Positions 7,929 through 17,368 of a stretch of 64,000 nucleotides of DNA are shown one piece after another. The notes under the pieces were generated by a model. That model searched no databases, was not told where the DNA came from, and saw only the letters and a program-made list of their open reading frames with translations. The position numbers were made by a program, and so were the translations under genes. Origin of the DNA: Phormidium tenue FACHB-886 (lineage in GTDB: Bacteria > Cyanobacteriota > Cyanobacteriia > Elainellales > Elainellaceae); assembly GCF_014764505.1 (NCBI RefSeq), contig NZ_JACXWX010000012.1:79530-143529 (forward strand), read 5' to 3'. Position 1 is the first letter of the stretch; every line of letters begins with the position of its first letter.

Positions 7929-8013
7929 ACAATTTGCCTCGTCTCCTCGCTGTCCTGCTTTTAGCGCCTAATTTTTCCTACAATTTTGCACAGTCCTCCA
8001 ATCGATCGAAGCA

Positions 8014-9129
8014 ATGCCTAACCCCATCCGCGTCTGCATTATCCTGGGCACTCGCCCGGAAGCCATTAAGCTGGCTCCAGTGATTCAGCAGTTTCGTCAA
8101 GATTCTGCCTTTGAGACCCAGGTGATCCTCACTGGGCAGCACCAGGAAATGGTGGCGCAGGTGATGCAGCTATTCGAGCTACAGGCTGACCATGATCTTG
8201 CTATTATGCAGCATGGGCAAACGCTCACCGATATCACCTGCCGTAGTTTACGCGGTTTAGAAGATTTATTTAGGCAGCTCCAGCCGCAGATTGTGCTGGT
8301 GCAGGGCGATACAACTACAGCATTTGCAGCAGCACTGGCTGCGTTCTACCAAAAGATTCCGGTGGGGCATGTGGAGGCAGGGCTACGAACCGATGACATT
8401 TATAACCCCTACCCAGAGGAAGCAAATCGGCGTTTGATTTCCCAGGTGACACAGCTCCACTTTGCGCCCACGTCTCTTTCTGTAGAGCATCTGAACCGAG
8501 CGGGGGTGGTCGGCAAAATCTACAATACCGGCAACACCGTGATTGATGCGCTCTTGACGATTGCCGATCGCCAGCTTGCTTGCCCAATTTCAGGTCTAGA
8601 CTGGAACGCCTACCGAGTAATTTTGGCAACAGTACATCGCCGTGAAAATTGGGGCGAGCCGCTGCAAGATATTGCTTCTGGCTTTTTGCAGGTGTTGGAC
8701 AAATTCCCAGACACAGCGTTGCTGCTGCCCCTGCACCGCAACCCAACTGTGCGCGACCCGCTTAAAGCAATTTTGGGCGATCATCCACGTGCCTTTTTGA
8801 CCGAGCCGCTGAACTACGGTGAATTGGTAAGTGCGATGCAGCGCTGCTATCTGCTGCTAACAGATTCAGGTGGGCTTCAAGAAGAAGCGCCTAGCCTCGG
8901 TAAACCTGTACTTGTGCTGCGCGAAACGACCGAGCGACCTGAGGCGGTCACAGCAGGAACCGCAAAACTCGTTGGCACCCAGTCTCAAACCATTCTTAAA
9001 GAAGCAGGCGAACTGTTAAGCAGTGCAGTTGCCTACAACACAATGGCAAATGTGGCGAATCCGTTTGGGGATGGTCATGCTGCAGTGCGGATTGTCGCAG
9101 CGGTCAAGGAATACTTTGAGAAGAGATGA
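8014..9129 (+). CDS. wecB: UDP-N-acetylglucosamine 2-epimerase (non-hydrolysing)
   Basis: Interconverts UDP-GlcNAc and UDP-ManNAc for cell-surface polysaccharide. The 371-residue length and the GT-B-like fold fit: N-terminal GTRPEAIKLAPV, QGDTTTAFAAALAAFY near residue 95, VEAGLRT, the YPEEANRR loop, TVHRRENWG near 210 and the C-terminal LTDSGGLQEEAPSLGKPVLVLR nucleotide-binding stretch. It follows purU; no other polysaccharide gene is adjacent, although a GT2 gene lies 1.1 kb downstream. Confidence 0.96.
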   Translation: MPNPIRVCIILGTRPEAIKLAPVIQQFRQDSAFETQVILTGQHQEMVAQVMQLFELQADHDLAIMQHGQTLTDITCRSLRGLEDLFRQLQPQIVLVQGDTTTAFAAALAAFYQKIPVGHVEAGLRTDDIYNPYPEEANRRLISQVTQLHFAPTSLSVEHLNRAGVVGKIYNTGNTVIDALLTIADRQLACPISGLDWNAYRVILATVHRRENWGEPLQDIASGFLQVLDKFPDTALLLPLHRNPTVRDPLKAILGDHPRAFLTEPLNYGELVSAMQRCYLLLTDSGGLQEEAPSLGKPVLVLRETTERPEAVTAGTAKLVGTQSQTILKEAGELLSSAVAYNTMANVANPFGDGHAAVRIVAAVKEYFEKR

Positions 9130-9193
9130 AGCGAAAAGCTGAGGCAAGCGCCGTTATGCTCACATTATGGTCAGAGCAGCAAGAGGGCGACTG

Positions 9194-9469
9194 TTATTCC
9201 TCTGGCAGTTCTGGGCGCTCCGGCTTCGGTGCATCGATTAGCTCATGCTTTGAGCGCTTTAACTGTTTCCAGAGGTCTTTGATCTGGTAATAAGCGTCAT
9301 CTGCTGAGATCTGCCCGCCGGTTTCTAGCCCGCAAACGATCGAAACTCGCTGAGCAAACTCCTGCAGGTTGGCGTTAAAAGCGAGCTGCTCCGGATTGAA
9401 TTCTCCGTGGTAGCGGCTTTTGGGGTAGAGAAATGCATCCTTACTGAGTTTGTCTTTATCTTCTGCCAC
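9194..9469 (-). CDS. DUF7219-like small conserved cyanobacterial protein
   Basis: About 91 residues from a GTG at 9469, with the core FLYPKSRYHGEF, NANLQEFAQRVS and WKQLKRSKHEL that I recall from a conserved cyanobacterial family (probably DUF7219). No membrane segment or catalytic motif is seen; the tail is rich in Pro and Glu. The frame also extends to an ATG at 9508, giving 104 residues; the GTG is preferred because the conserved part starts shortly after it. Function unknown. Confidence 0.7.
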   Translation of the reverse strand: MAEDKDKLSKDAFLYPKSRYHGEFNPEQLAFNANLQEFAQRVSIVCGLETGGQISADDAYYQIKDLWKQLKRSKHELIDAPKPERPELPEE

Positions 9470-9623
9470 GGTGTTTACCCCATTAAATATTCGGTTATAC
9501 CAGATCACTCAGTTTAAAGCCAAAGCTTTAAGGTGGAATTAGAGCAATCCTGGATTTTCGGCAGTTTCTCTCTGAGGGAGGAACTTTGAGGAATTCAGGG
9601 CAAATCTGCAAAAAATTAAGAGA

Positions 9624-10124
9624 TTACAGCGATTCACAGCTTTTTTGTGCCAAAGCGATCGCCTCTTCTACGGTTGCTGCTGCCCTAATTTGAGCAGGGG
9701 CGAGCTGCTGAAAGAACGCCAAACTCGTGGCATCGGCGTTCAGCAAAATTACCTGCTTCTTTGCCTTGAGAGCTAGCGCAATTTCCGAAACTGTTCCGGC
9801 TCCACCACCACAGGCAAAAATAATAGTGCTGCTCAACACATTCACGTTATTTCGAGCATTACCCAGGTCGGTGAAGATGGCGATATCGATCGCTTCAGAA
9901 ACAATTTCGGCAGACCGATCGTCCCTGGGCAAGATGCCCACGGTTAGCCCGTTCGCTTGTTTAGCTCCACGGCTAGCAGCATCCATCACCCCTTGGTTTC
10001 TGCCGCCTGTCAGCAGCACCCAACCCTGCTGGGCGATCTGTTGTCCTAGCGCATAGGCAGTCTGGCGATCGGCATCAGTCGCGGTCTCGCCTGCCCCCAT
10101 TACGCCTGCAATAATTTTCGGCAT
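9624..10124 (-). CDS. SLOG/TIGR00725-type Rossmann-fold protein
   Basis: A 166-residue protein with the LOG-like fold: MPKIIAGVMGAGE at the start, WVLLTGGRNQGVMDAASRGAK near residue 35-55 and ACGGGAGTVSEIALALK near 105-121, the glycine-rich loop that binds nucleotide ligands. Members (TIGR00725) are often annotated as nucleotide- or nucleoside-binding proteins of unknown role. The ATG at 10124 has AGAGGA about 6 nt upstream, so it is preferred over the ATG at 10181. Confidence 0.85.
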   Translation of the reverse strand: MPKIIAGVMGAGETATDADRQTAYALGQQIAQQGWVLLTGGRNQGVMDAASRGAKQANGLTVGILPRDDRSAEIVSEAIDIAIFTDLGNARNNVNVLSSTIIFACGGGAGTVSEIALALKAKKQVILLNADATSLAFFQQLAPAQIRAAATVEEAIALAQKSCESL

Positions 10125-10270
10125 GGTCTGTCCTCTCAATGTCATCCTTCTAACATCGATAGACGAATGGCGCTTTTGCAAGCGCTACAGCCCGATCAGC
10201 TTGTGCAACCCACCCAATAGCTGGGCAGACTGACTTTGAGAAGTTTAGAGCATTAGAAATTAGATAAAAT

Positions 10271-11251
10271 ATGGCTGTGAATCCACCAAGCCGAGCGAAC
10301 CTACCACAGGTCTCAGTAATCATTCCAATTTACAATGGCGAGGCGGATCTGCCTGATCTGCTTCGTTGCTTACAGCAACAAACTTATGCAGAAGCCGAGT
10401 ATTTGCTGATAGACAACGGCAGTAACGATCGCACTTCCCAAATTTTGGCGACGCTAGCGCCGCCCTTCTATGGGCTAAGCGAAGCTCAGATCCAAAGTGC
10501 TTATGCTGCCCGTAATGTAGGCATCGGAGCCGCCAAAGGTAGCATTTTAGCGTTTACCGATGCTGACTGCCGTCCGCAGTCAGATTGGCTAGCTCAGCTA
10601 GTTCAGCCTTTTGATCAACCCTCTGTTGGCATCGTTGCCGGTGAAATTGCAGCGCTGCCTGGTGATTCGCTGCTAGAGCGCTATGCCGATCGCCATGAAA
10701 CCTTGTCTCAAAAACATACGCTCGCCCATTCCTTTTGTGCCTATGGGCAAACGGCAAACTTAGCGGTGCGACGATCGGCATTTGAGCAGGTGGGGCTGTT
10801 TCGTCCTTACCTAACGACCGGCGGCGATGCAGACATTTGCTGGCGAATTTTGCGGCAAACCGACTGGCAAATTAAGTTTGCGCCAACCGCTTCAGTTCAG
10901 CACCGCCACCGCACAACTCTAGCTGCGCTCGATAGCCAGTGGCGTCGGTATGGGCGATCGAACCGCTATTTGCATGACTTGCACAATATCGATTTGGCGA
11001 AAGAGCTAACCTGGCAGGATGTTTTGTATCGTGGGAGCCGCTGGCTGCTGAAAGAAGTTCCGCTAGCGCTGATGGGCAAGCGGAATATTGGATTGATTGA
11101 TACCCTAGTAGACACACCGCTCTCGCTTTTTTGCGGGCGAGCGCGCACTTTAGGACAACGAAATGCCCAGATTGCCGAGCAGATGGGCGTCGTTGTTTGG
11201 TTGGCGAACGAACTGCCTAATCCGCCTCTAACTGAATCTCTAGGACGATGA
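10271..11251 (+). CDS. Family 2 glycosyltransferase
   Basis: A 326-residue GT-A-fold transferase: VSVIIPIYNGEADLP near the N-terminus, the LLIDNGSNDRT loop near residue 45-55 and a DxD metal/nucleotide-sugar motif at Asp97-Ala-Asp99 (TDADC). GGDADICWR at about 183-191 is a second conserved acidic motif, followed by a probable acceptor-binding C-terminal region with no obvious membrane span. Donor and acceptor are unknown; it likely adds sugars to a surface polysaccharide or lipid. It is monocistronic as far as can be seen. Confidence 0.9.
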   Translation: MAVNPPSRANLPQVSVIIPIYNGEADLPDLLRCLQQQTYAEAEYLLIDNGSNDRTSQILATLAPPFYGLSEAQIQSAYAARNVGIGAAKGSILAFTDADCRPQSDWLAQLVQPFDQPSVGIVAGEIAALPGDSLLERYADRHETLSQKHTLAHSFCAYGQTANLAVRRSAFEQVGLFRPYLTTGGDADICWRILRQTDWQIKFAPTASVQHRHRTTLAALDSQWRRYGRSNRYLHDLHNIDLAKELTWQDVLYRGSRWLLKEVPLALMGKRNIGLIDTLVDTPLSLFCGRARTLGQRNAQIAEQMGVVVWLANELPNPPLTESLGR

Positions 11252-11490
11252 TTGGAAGCTTTATCAGAGTTTCGTGAAATAGTCCCTCAGTCAGTGCCAC
11301 GCCAGCGAGGGTTACGAGATGATATAGATTTACGATTCAAAAATTATAATAGGTTCTGAGCTAATTGACCCTGCCCCCTCTATTTAAGATCTAAGCATTG
11401 AACTCTAACAGCGCTCGGTTCCTGATCAGGAGCCGCGTTTAGAGTTTCCGATATGGCAACGTCCGGCTCCTTTGTACGCTCCCCACTAAG
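11252..11490 (+). promoter_or_regulatory. Leader with long hairpin upstream of the DUF1400 hydrolase
   Basis: In this 239-bp spacer, 11400-11446 can fold: aactctaa at 11401-11408 pairs with ttagagtt at 11439-11446, and cggttcctga at 11416-11425 pairs with 11426-11435. It lies 45 bp upstream of the hydrolase start, so it may be part of that mRNA leader or end the transcript of the GT2 gene. Confidence 0.45.
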
Positions 11491-13419
11491 ATGCCCGTGA
11501 ATCGCCTCCGCTCATTTCTGCCGCCCAACTGTCCACCGAACACCGTTTCGCCTTTCCGCGCAGAGGCTAATTCGGCTGAGCGCCCGCTCTTGCAGCAAGT
11601 CCCCCGTCAGAAGATGCCCTGGTTGAAGGGGCTGTTTTGGGGAGTTGCTTTAGCAGTTGGTTGGGGCAACATTGCGCCTAGCCAAGCCGCTGAGCAGGTG
11701 ACAATTCAAATGGGTCCGCTGCAGCAATCTGTGGCGATCGCTGATCTAGAATTTTTTGCTGAAACGGGCAATGTTCCTTCCAGCCTTAGTCTCTATTCGC
11801 CGCTGCTGACTCCAGATGTGCGAATGGCATTGGGCAGTCGGCTGCAGCTCGATCCCAACGTGGGCAACAAGCTAGTCGAAGATTTACTTTATTCTTCGGC
11901 TGGAGAACGTTTTTTGAATACGCTGCAAGTGGCAATGCCCAACACCGATGCAGCCGAGCTGAAATATGCCCTGTCGCAGGCGGCTGTTCGCTCGGATGGG
12001 ATGAGCATTTTGGGTATTCTACGAGCGTTTCCCTCGCGGAGTGTCACGATTGATGCTCCTTCAGCGATCGCGCTAGTTTCTCAAATGAACCTGCCCGCTT
12101 GGCAAAGCCAGACGTTGAGTTCGGTGCTGGAGCGGGAGCTAACGGTGAAGGCTGAGCCTGCCAATTTGCCGTTTAATCCCTCGCAGACGGGTCCTTACTG
12201 GGTTTGGAAGCAAACCATGACCCTGCGCGACTATGAGCGAGATCGGACGATCCCAGTCGATCTTTACTGGAGCCGCCAGACGCAAGGCCCGCTGGTGGTG
12301 ATCTCGCATGGGTTTGGAGCCGATCGCCGCTTTCTGGGATATTTGGCGCATCATCTAGCATCGTATGGGCTAACGGTCGTGGCGGTTGAGCATCCGGCGA
12401 GTAATGTGGCCTGGTTGACCAGCCGTCGTTTAGATTCGCCGCGCCGCAGCAGCATTTTGCCTGCCACTGAGTTTATTGATCGCCCCAAGGATGTCAGTTT
12501 TGTCCTCGATCGGCTAAGCCGGCTCAATCGCTTTTCGGAAGTGCTGAAAGATAAGTTCAATACCGATCAGGTGTCCATCATTGGGCATTCGCTGGGAGGT
12601 TACACAGCGCTGGCGCTAGCGGGTGCGCCGCTGAGCCTCAAGTCGCTGCGGCAGTTTTGCAATGACCCAAATCCTGTGGCGCTCTCTCCTGCAGACTTGC
12701 TGCAATGCAATGCAGCAGATCTGCCCGACCACACAGCAAATCTGCGCGACCCTCGGATCGTGCAGGCAGTCCTGCTCAATCCTGTGATTGGACGCTTGTT
12801 TGATGAAACTAGCCTGACTAAGGTGACTATTCCAACGTTGATGCTGGCAAGCACGGATGACTCGATCACGCCTGCAGTGAGTCAGCAGCTTTTGCCGTTT
12901 ACCAAGATGAAGAGCAAGAAATATCTACTCACGGCGATCGGCGCAACTCATCTCAGCGTTGGCGATCCTACAAACTTAAACCGAGCGCTGACTCAAAGTA
13001 TTTTTGTGCGGGAGCGATCGGACAGCGAAACCGAGCCGCTGCGCGTAATGCTGCGGGGGGTTAGTTTGGCGTTTATTCAGCAGCTCACACCCGAAGCTTC
13101 TCGCTATGCGCCGTTTTTAGCACCGTCCTATACCCAGTCTTTTTCAACGTCTGGGCTGAAGCTGCGGCTAAACGCTAATTTGCCGCCTAATTTTGCCAAC
13201 TGGCTGAAGATGGCAGCCCTGCCAATGGAACAGCTTGTTTCTGGGACGATCGCCAAGTCTTATGCCGCGCAGGAGTGCAGTAACCGGGTGACTTGCCTAT
13301 TAAGCAGTTTGCCGCTGGTGATGTTTATCCTGCCGGGTGGTTTACCGCTGCTGGGCTTTCAGTTTTTTAACCTGAAGCAGCTCGAGCGGCGGAAGCGGCG
13401 GTCGCGTCAGGCAGAGTAA
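11491..13419 (+). CDS. DUF1400 / alpha-beta hydrolase, exported or membrane-anchored
   Basis: A 642-residue protein. A hydrophobic stretch at about residues 45-65 ending in SQAAEQ acts as signal peptide or anchor; residues about 65-200 form the DUF1400 domain common in cyanobacteria; residues about 230-500 form an alpha/beta hydrolase related to platelet-activating-factor acetylhydrolase. Nucleophile Ser367 is in GHSLGG, Asp456 or 457 in STDDSITP and His487 in GATHLSVG. A C-terminal hydrophobic segment at about 606-625 precedes a strongly basic tail. It probably hydrolyses esters or lipids at the periplasmic face; substrate unknown. A terminator follows at once. Confidence 0.9.
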   Translation: MPVNRLRSFLPPNCPPNTVSPFRAEANSAERPLLQQVPRQKMPWLKGLFWGVALAVGWGNIAPSQAAEQVTIQMGPLQQSVAIADLEFFAETGNVPSSLSLYSPLLTPDVRMALGSRLQLDPNVGNKLVEDLLYSSAGERFLNTLQVAMPNTDAAELKYALSQAAVRSDGMSILGILRAFPSRSVTIDAPSAIALVSQMNLPAWQSQTLSSVLERELTVKAEPANLPFNPSQTGPYWVWKQTMTLRDYERDRTIPVDLYWSRQTQGPLVVISHGFGADRRFLGYLAHHLASYGLTVVAVEHPASNVAWLTSRRLDSPRRSSILPATEFIDRPKDVSFVLDRLSRLNRFSEVLKDKFNTDQVSIIGHSLGGYTALALAGAPLSLKSLRQFCNDPNPVALSPADLLQCNAADLPDHTANLRDPRIVQAVLLNPVIGRLFDETSLTKVTIPTLMLASTDDSITPAVSQQLLPFTKMKSKKYLLTAIGATHLSVGDPTNLNRALTQSIFVRERSDSETEPLRVMLRGVSLAFIQQLTPEASRYAPFLAPSYTQSFSTSGLKLRLNANLPPNFANWLKMAALPMEQLVSGTIAKSYAAQECSNRVTCLLSSLPLVMFILPGGLPLLGFQFFNLKQLERRKRRSRQAE

Positions 13420-13441
13420 CCTGGCTACGCTGCTCCTAAAA

Positions 13442-13484
13442 TTTTGCCTCGGTGATGCAGATTAAGCCACCGAGGCAAGCTTTT
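13442..13484 (+). terminator. Rho-independent terminator of the DUF1400 hydrolase
   Basis: Arms 13444-13454 and 13468-13478 (ttgcctcggtg and complement) with a 13-nt loop, followed by GCTTTT, 25 bp after the stop codon. Confidence 0.8.
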
Positions 13485-13682
13485 AGCTTCGTCAGTTACA
13501 TTTAAGACAGATACATTGCAGACTGAGTTGAAACTTTGGAGTCCAACCGATCGGCTCTCAGCCCAGCCGCACAGCTTGATCCTAAAATTTTGCCCTACAA
13601 AATTCTAAAATTCAGCGCCGATCGTTCAAACTATCGTTATTTCAATCTAAAATTAAACGCTCAATAAGGGTGGGAAACTACC

Positions 13683-14135
13683 GTGAATTTGTCTCAAGCA
13701 ATCTCTAATATTCAGTTTTATTGGTTAATCGGCGGGTTGGTCTTTTTGGGGTTGGGCTTGGTTGTGGGCGAACCTGTCGCGGCAGCGTTAGGGATTGCCG
13801 CCATTATTACGGCAATTGCAGCGCTCTCCCTGCCTTCGCTGGCGATGCAGCTTTTGATCTGGGGAATTTTGTCGATCGCGCTGGCGGTAGTGCTACGAGG
13901 GATGGTGCCAAAACAGTCGAAAGAGCTGCGCCCCACCCTAGAAGCAACGGTTTCGGAAATCATTCCGAAAGGAGGGCTGGGGGTTGTCACCTACGAAGGC
14001 TCACTTTGGAAAGCCCGCTGCCAAATTTCTGATCTGTCTGTTGCGCCGGGTCAGGTGGTGCATGTGGTGGGGCGGCAGGGCAACACGCTCATTATTCTGC
14101 CGACCACGTTTGACGAGGAACCCGTAGATCGCTGA
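13683..14135 (+). CDS. NfeD-family membrane protein
   Basis: A 150-residue protein from a GTG start, with three hydrophobic spans at about residues 11-28, 32-49 and 54-71 and then a soluble C-terminal OB-fold domain (about 85-142) typical of short NfeD proteins. NfeD proteins pair with stomatin/SPFH proteins in membrane microdomains; the SPFH gene indeed follows 150 bp downstream. It lacks the serine-protease domain of long NfeD forms. GGTGG upstream of the GTG serves as a weak ribosome-binding site. Confidence 0.88.
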   Translation: MNLSQAISNIQFYWLIGGLVFLGLGLVVGEPVAAALGIAAIITAIAALSLPSLAMQLLIWGILSIALAVVLRGMVPKQSKELRPTLEATVSEIIPKGGLGVVTYEGSLWKARCQISDLSVAPGQVVHVVGRQGNTLIILPTTFDEEPVDR

Positions 14136-14285
14136 ACGACTGAACACAAGAGATTTTCGGCAAAATAGTACATAGCCGTTTGCAATCTTGTGCAGAGACT
14201 GCTCCCATTTTTGACGGGCAGACTATATTGAAACTGCATCCCACAATTCATCTCCCCCTATTGCTTCGGCAGGAGAGCAACATTT

Positions 14286-15140
14286 ATGGAATCACTGGTT
14301 TGGGCGTTTGTTTTCTTTTTAACCGTCATTGGCGGCACGGTTGGCTCGACTCGTCGTATCACCGAAGGAAATGAAGCCTTGGTTGAACGCTTGGGGAGAT
14401 ATCACCGTAAGCTCACACCTGGACTCAATTTTGGCATTCTCCCTTTCGTAGATGAAATGGTGATCGAAGCTTCGACACGAGAGCAGATTTTAGATATTCC
14501 ACCCAGCGGTGCAACCACCAAAGACAACGTGCGGGTGGATGTAGACGCGGTCATCTTTTGGCGAATTTTAGAGCTGCAGCAGGCATACTACGAAATCCAG
14601 GACATTGAGGAAGCGCTGCGGAACTTGGTGATCACGACGCTGCGAGCGGAAGTCGGCAAGATGGAGCTACAGAAAACCAATTCGGCTCGTGGCGAAATCA
14701 TCCGAGCCCTGCTGGAAAGCCTCGATGAAGCAACAGAGCCTTGGGGGGTCAAAGTCACGCGGGTGGAGATTCAAGACATCAAACCACCTAAAACCATCCA
14801 AGATTCACTGGAAAAAGAACGGGCTGCTCAAAGCGAAAAGACAGCGGCGATCGCTCGTGCTCAAGGGGCTAAAGCCGCTACCCTTAGCCAGGCGGAGGCA
14901 ATGGCAGAGTCTTTAAAAGTTATCCGTGATGTCCTTCCGCCTGATGTTGATCCTCAGGCAGTCCTCAACTATCTAGTGGCACAGAAGTATGTAGATGCCA
15001 ACTTTGAGCTGAGCAAGAGCAACAACTCGAAAGTGGTATTTATGAATCCTCGTGATCTCACAGAAAGTGTGTCTGAGCTAGCGTTGCCAGAGCCGATCGA
15101 GCGCCGTCCTCCTGACAACACTGATCAATCTGCTTCATAG
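14286..15140 (+). CDS. SPFH-domain protein (stomatin/paraslipin, QmcA-like)
   Basis: A 284-residue membrane-anchored scaffold protein: N-terminal hydrophobic segment (residues 1-18), the SPFH/band-7 domain (about 20-190, including GNEALVERLGRYHRKL and REQILDIPPS) and an Ala/Glu-rich coiled coil at about 175-220 (KERAAQSEKTAAIARAQG), then a short C-terminal domain. Such proteins form large oligomers in membrane microdomains and are thought to help membrane-protein quality control. An AGGAG site precedes the ATG. It is encoded next to the NfeD-type partner. Confidence 0.93.
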   Translation: MESLVWAFVFFLTVIGGTVGSTRRITEGNEALVERLGRYHRKLTPGLNFGILPFVDEMVIEASTREQILDIPPSGATTKDNVRVDVDAVIFWRILELQQAYYEIQDIEEALRNLVITTLRAEVGKMELQKTNSARGEIIRALLESLDEATEPWGVKVTRVEIQDIKPPKTIQDSLEKERAAQSEKTAAIARAQGAKAATLSQAEAMAESLKVIRDVLPPDVDPQAVLNYLVAQKYVDANFELSKSNNSKVVFMNPRDLTESVSELALPEPIERRPPDNTDQSAS

Positions 15141-15187
15141 CTTGATCGCTCAGCATTGGGTCAAGGCATGTTACAGCGGTAAAGACA

Positions 15188-15226
15188 CGAACTGTTTTAG
15201 ACAGACTTCGCCCGTCTAAAACAGTT
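15188..15226. terminator. Shared terminator between the stomatin gene and folP
   Basis: A perfect 14-bp stem at 15188-15201 and 15213-15226 (gaactgttttagac and complement) with an 11-nt loop, in the 110-bp space between two convergent genes. A/T-rich arms suit termination on both strands. Confidence 0.75.
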
Positions 15227-15250
15227 CAAGTGCAATGTTGCTATGAGCGT

Positions 15251-16117
15251 CTAAGTTCGCCAGATTGCGTCTGCAACCTGGCAAACATCGTGTAGCGGTG
15301 CAACATCGTGGACTCGTAGAATATCGGCTTTGGCAGCGATCGCCGCACAGCAAGCTGCCGCTGTTCCCCAGACTCGCGCTTGTGGATCGGGTTGGTTGAG
15401 CAAATGACCAATGAAGCGTTTGCGCGACGCGCCAACTAAGATAGGACAGCCAAGCTGGTGCAGCTCCGACAAGCGCCGCAGAATTTCCAGGTTTTGGTCA
15501 AAGGTTTTGGCAAAGCCAATGCCTGGATCGAGGATAATCCGGTCGGCAGCAATCCCAGCGGCGATCGCTGCTTCCACACGACGCGCCAAAAATTCACGAA
15601 TATCGCTCATCAAATCCTGGTAATCCGTCAGCTGTTGCATCGTCTTCGGGGTTCCTCGCATGTGCATCAGCACAATCGGCACCTGCAGCTCTGCTACCGT
15701 GGGCAGCATCTCGGCATCGTAAACAGCTCCAGAAATGTCGTTGATCCAATCTGCTCCGGCAGCCACCGCTGCCCGAGCCACTGCTGCACGGGTTGTGTCG
15801 ATCGAGATGGGGGTTGCAGCGAGTCCAGCAGGGATGCCGGGCGATCGTAGCGCCTCAACTACAGGCACAACCCGTTGCAGCTCTTCTTCTAAAGACACTT
15901 CATCGGCCTGCGGGCGGGTAGACTGTCCGCCAATATCTAGAATATGTGCGCCTACTTCAACCATATGCTGTGCTTGTGCCACAGCCGTCTCCAGCGTATT
16001 GAACTGCCCTCCATCGCTGAAGCTGTCGGGTGTCACGTTGAGGATGCCCATCAGATAAGTTTGGTGTCCCCATTTGAATGATTGTCCCCTTGTGGTCAGC
16101 GCTGACGCGATCGCCAT
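15251..16117 (-). CDS. folP: Dihydropteroate synthase
   Basis: Joins para-aminobenzoate to hydroxymethyl-dihydropterin pyrophosphate in folate synthesis; target of sulphonamides. The 288-residue TIM barrel shows LMGILNVTPDSFSDGG at about residues 22-37, DIGGQSTRP near 61-69, NDISG near 125, the DPGIGFAKT loop near 198-206 and GASRKRFIG near 228-236. The ATG at 16117 has GAGGA six nt upstream. It diverges from moaA. Confidence 0.97.
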   Translation of the reverse strand: MAIASALTTRGQSFKWGHQTYLMGILNVTPDSFSDGGQFNTLETAVAQAQHMVEVGAHILDIGGQSTRPQADEVSLEEELQRVVPVVEALRSPGIPAGLAATPISIDTTRAAVARAAVAAGADWINDISGAVYDAEMLPTVAELQVPIVLMHMRGTPKTMQQLTDYQDLMSDIREFLARRVEAAIAAGIAADRIILDPGIGFAKTFDQNLEILRRLSELHQLGCPILVGASRKRFIGHLLNQPDPQARVWGTAAACCAAIAAKADILRVHDVAPLHDVCQVADAIWRT

Positions 16118-16353
16118 TTCTTGTCCTCAATCAGTTGTATTTATCACAATTGAGAATCGCATAAAGTAGCAATGCTGTTTGGACAGTGTGCCCCGCTTCA
16201 ATAATTTAATTCAGGCAGCAGACGCTATAGCTTAGAGTAGATATACCTAACTATTTAGGGTAGGCAGCCCTGCTTACCGATCGTCGTTAATCAATCTCGC
16301 TAAGATCAACTTAAGCCCTCGTTTCACAACTGCTCACCTACAGCACAACTCCC
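16118..16353. promoter_or_regulatory. Divergent promoter region folP / moaA
   Basis: 236 bp between divergent genes. No convincing operator or riboswitch was seen; in particular nothing resembles a molybdenum-cofactor RNA motif. Confidence 0.4.
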
Positions 16354-17343
16354 GTGAATCCTATTGTTGATTATTTGCGAATAAGCCTGATCGATCGCTG
16401 TAACTTCCGGTGCCAGTACTGTATGCCCGAAGATGCAGAGCTTGAGTATCTGCGGCAGCAGGACGTTCTTACTGATGCAGAACTGCTGACTCTGCTGCGC
16501 GAGGTGTTTATTCCTTGTGGGTTCACGCGCTTTCGGTTGACAGGCGGAGAGCCGCTCTTGCGACCGAGTGTTGTGGATCTGGTGCAGGCGATCGCAGCCC
16601 TCCCAGAAACGCAAGACTTATCAATGACGACCAATGCCTTTCGGTTAGCAGGGATGGCGCAAGATCTGTATGATGCCGGACTGCGGCGAATCAACATCAG
16701 CCTCGACTCGCTAGAGCCAGAAACGTTCGATCGCATCATTGGGCAACGGGGGCGGCTGCGCTGGCAGCAAGTGTGGGAGGGTATCCAAACGGCACACCGG
16801 GTCGGCTTTAACCCACTGAAGCTGAACGTGGTGGTGATTCCGGGTGTTAATGATGGGGAGGTGCTGGATCTGGCTGCTCTCAGCCTTGACCAAGAATGGC
16901 ATATCCGATTTATTGAATTCATGCCAATTGGCAATGCTGGCTTATTTGGCGACAAAGGCTGGGTCGATTCGGAAACGCTGCGGCAACGTATCCGCGATCG
17001 CTGGGGCCTGACTGAGGCGCAGGTGCGAGGCAATGGTCCTGCCGATGTTTTTCGAATTCCGGGTGCGAAAGGAACACTCGGCTTCATTAGCCAGATGTCG
17101 GAGTGCTTTTGCGATCGCTGCAACCGTATGCGGCTATCAGCAGACGGCTGGCTTCGGCCTTGCTTGCTCAATGAAACTGGACAGGTAGATTTAAAGACTG
17201 CACTGCGATCGGGTTGCTCTTTAGTAGATTTGCGTGAGCAGGTGCGGCTGCTGCTCATCGAGAAACCCGTAATCAACTATAAGCAGCGAGAATCTGGAGC
17301 GATTGGCGCTTATTCCCGCACGATGTCACAAATTGGGGGATGA
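16354..17343 (+). CDS. moaA: GTP 3',8-cyclase (molybdenum cofactor biosynthesis)
   Basis: A radical-SAM enzyme making 3',8-cyclo-dihydro-GTP, the first step to molybdopterin. Starting at a GTG, the 329-residue protein has the SAM cluster Cys16-x3-Cys20-x2-Cys23, the GGEP motif near residue 66, and the second 4Fe-4S cluster Cys253-x2-Cys256-x13-Cys270. It ends in the conserved double glycine required for activity. Nitrate reductase is one likely beneficiary. A cyclic-nucleotide-domain gene starts 25 bp downstream. No other moa gene is in the window. Confidence 0.97.
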   Translation: MNPIVDYLRISLIDRCNFRCQYCMPEDAELEYLRQQDVLTDAELLTLLREVFIPCGFTRFRLTGGEPLLRPSVVDLVQAIAALPETQDLSMTTNAFRLAGMAQDLYDAGLRRINISLDSLEPETFDRIIGQRGRLRWQQVWEGIQTAHRVGFNPLKLNVVVIPGVNDGEVLDLAALSLDQEWHIRFIEFMPIGNAGLFGDKGWVDSETLRQRIRDRWGLTEAQVRGNGPADVFRIPGAKGTLGFISQMSECFCDRCNRMRLSADGWLRPCLLNETGQVDLKTALRSGCSLVDLREQVRLLLIEKPVINYKQRESGAIGAYSRTMSQIGG

Positions 17344-17368
17344 CCTTTTTGGATTCAGTCCATACACC

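Noticed and set aside
16371..17276. 301-codon minus-strand ORF
   Set aside because: Exact antisense of moaA with Ser/Arg-rich composition typical of shadow frames.
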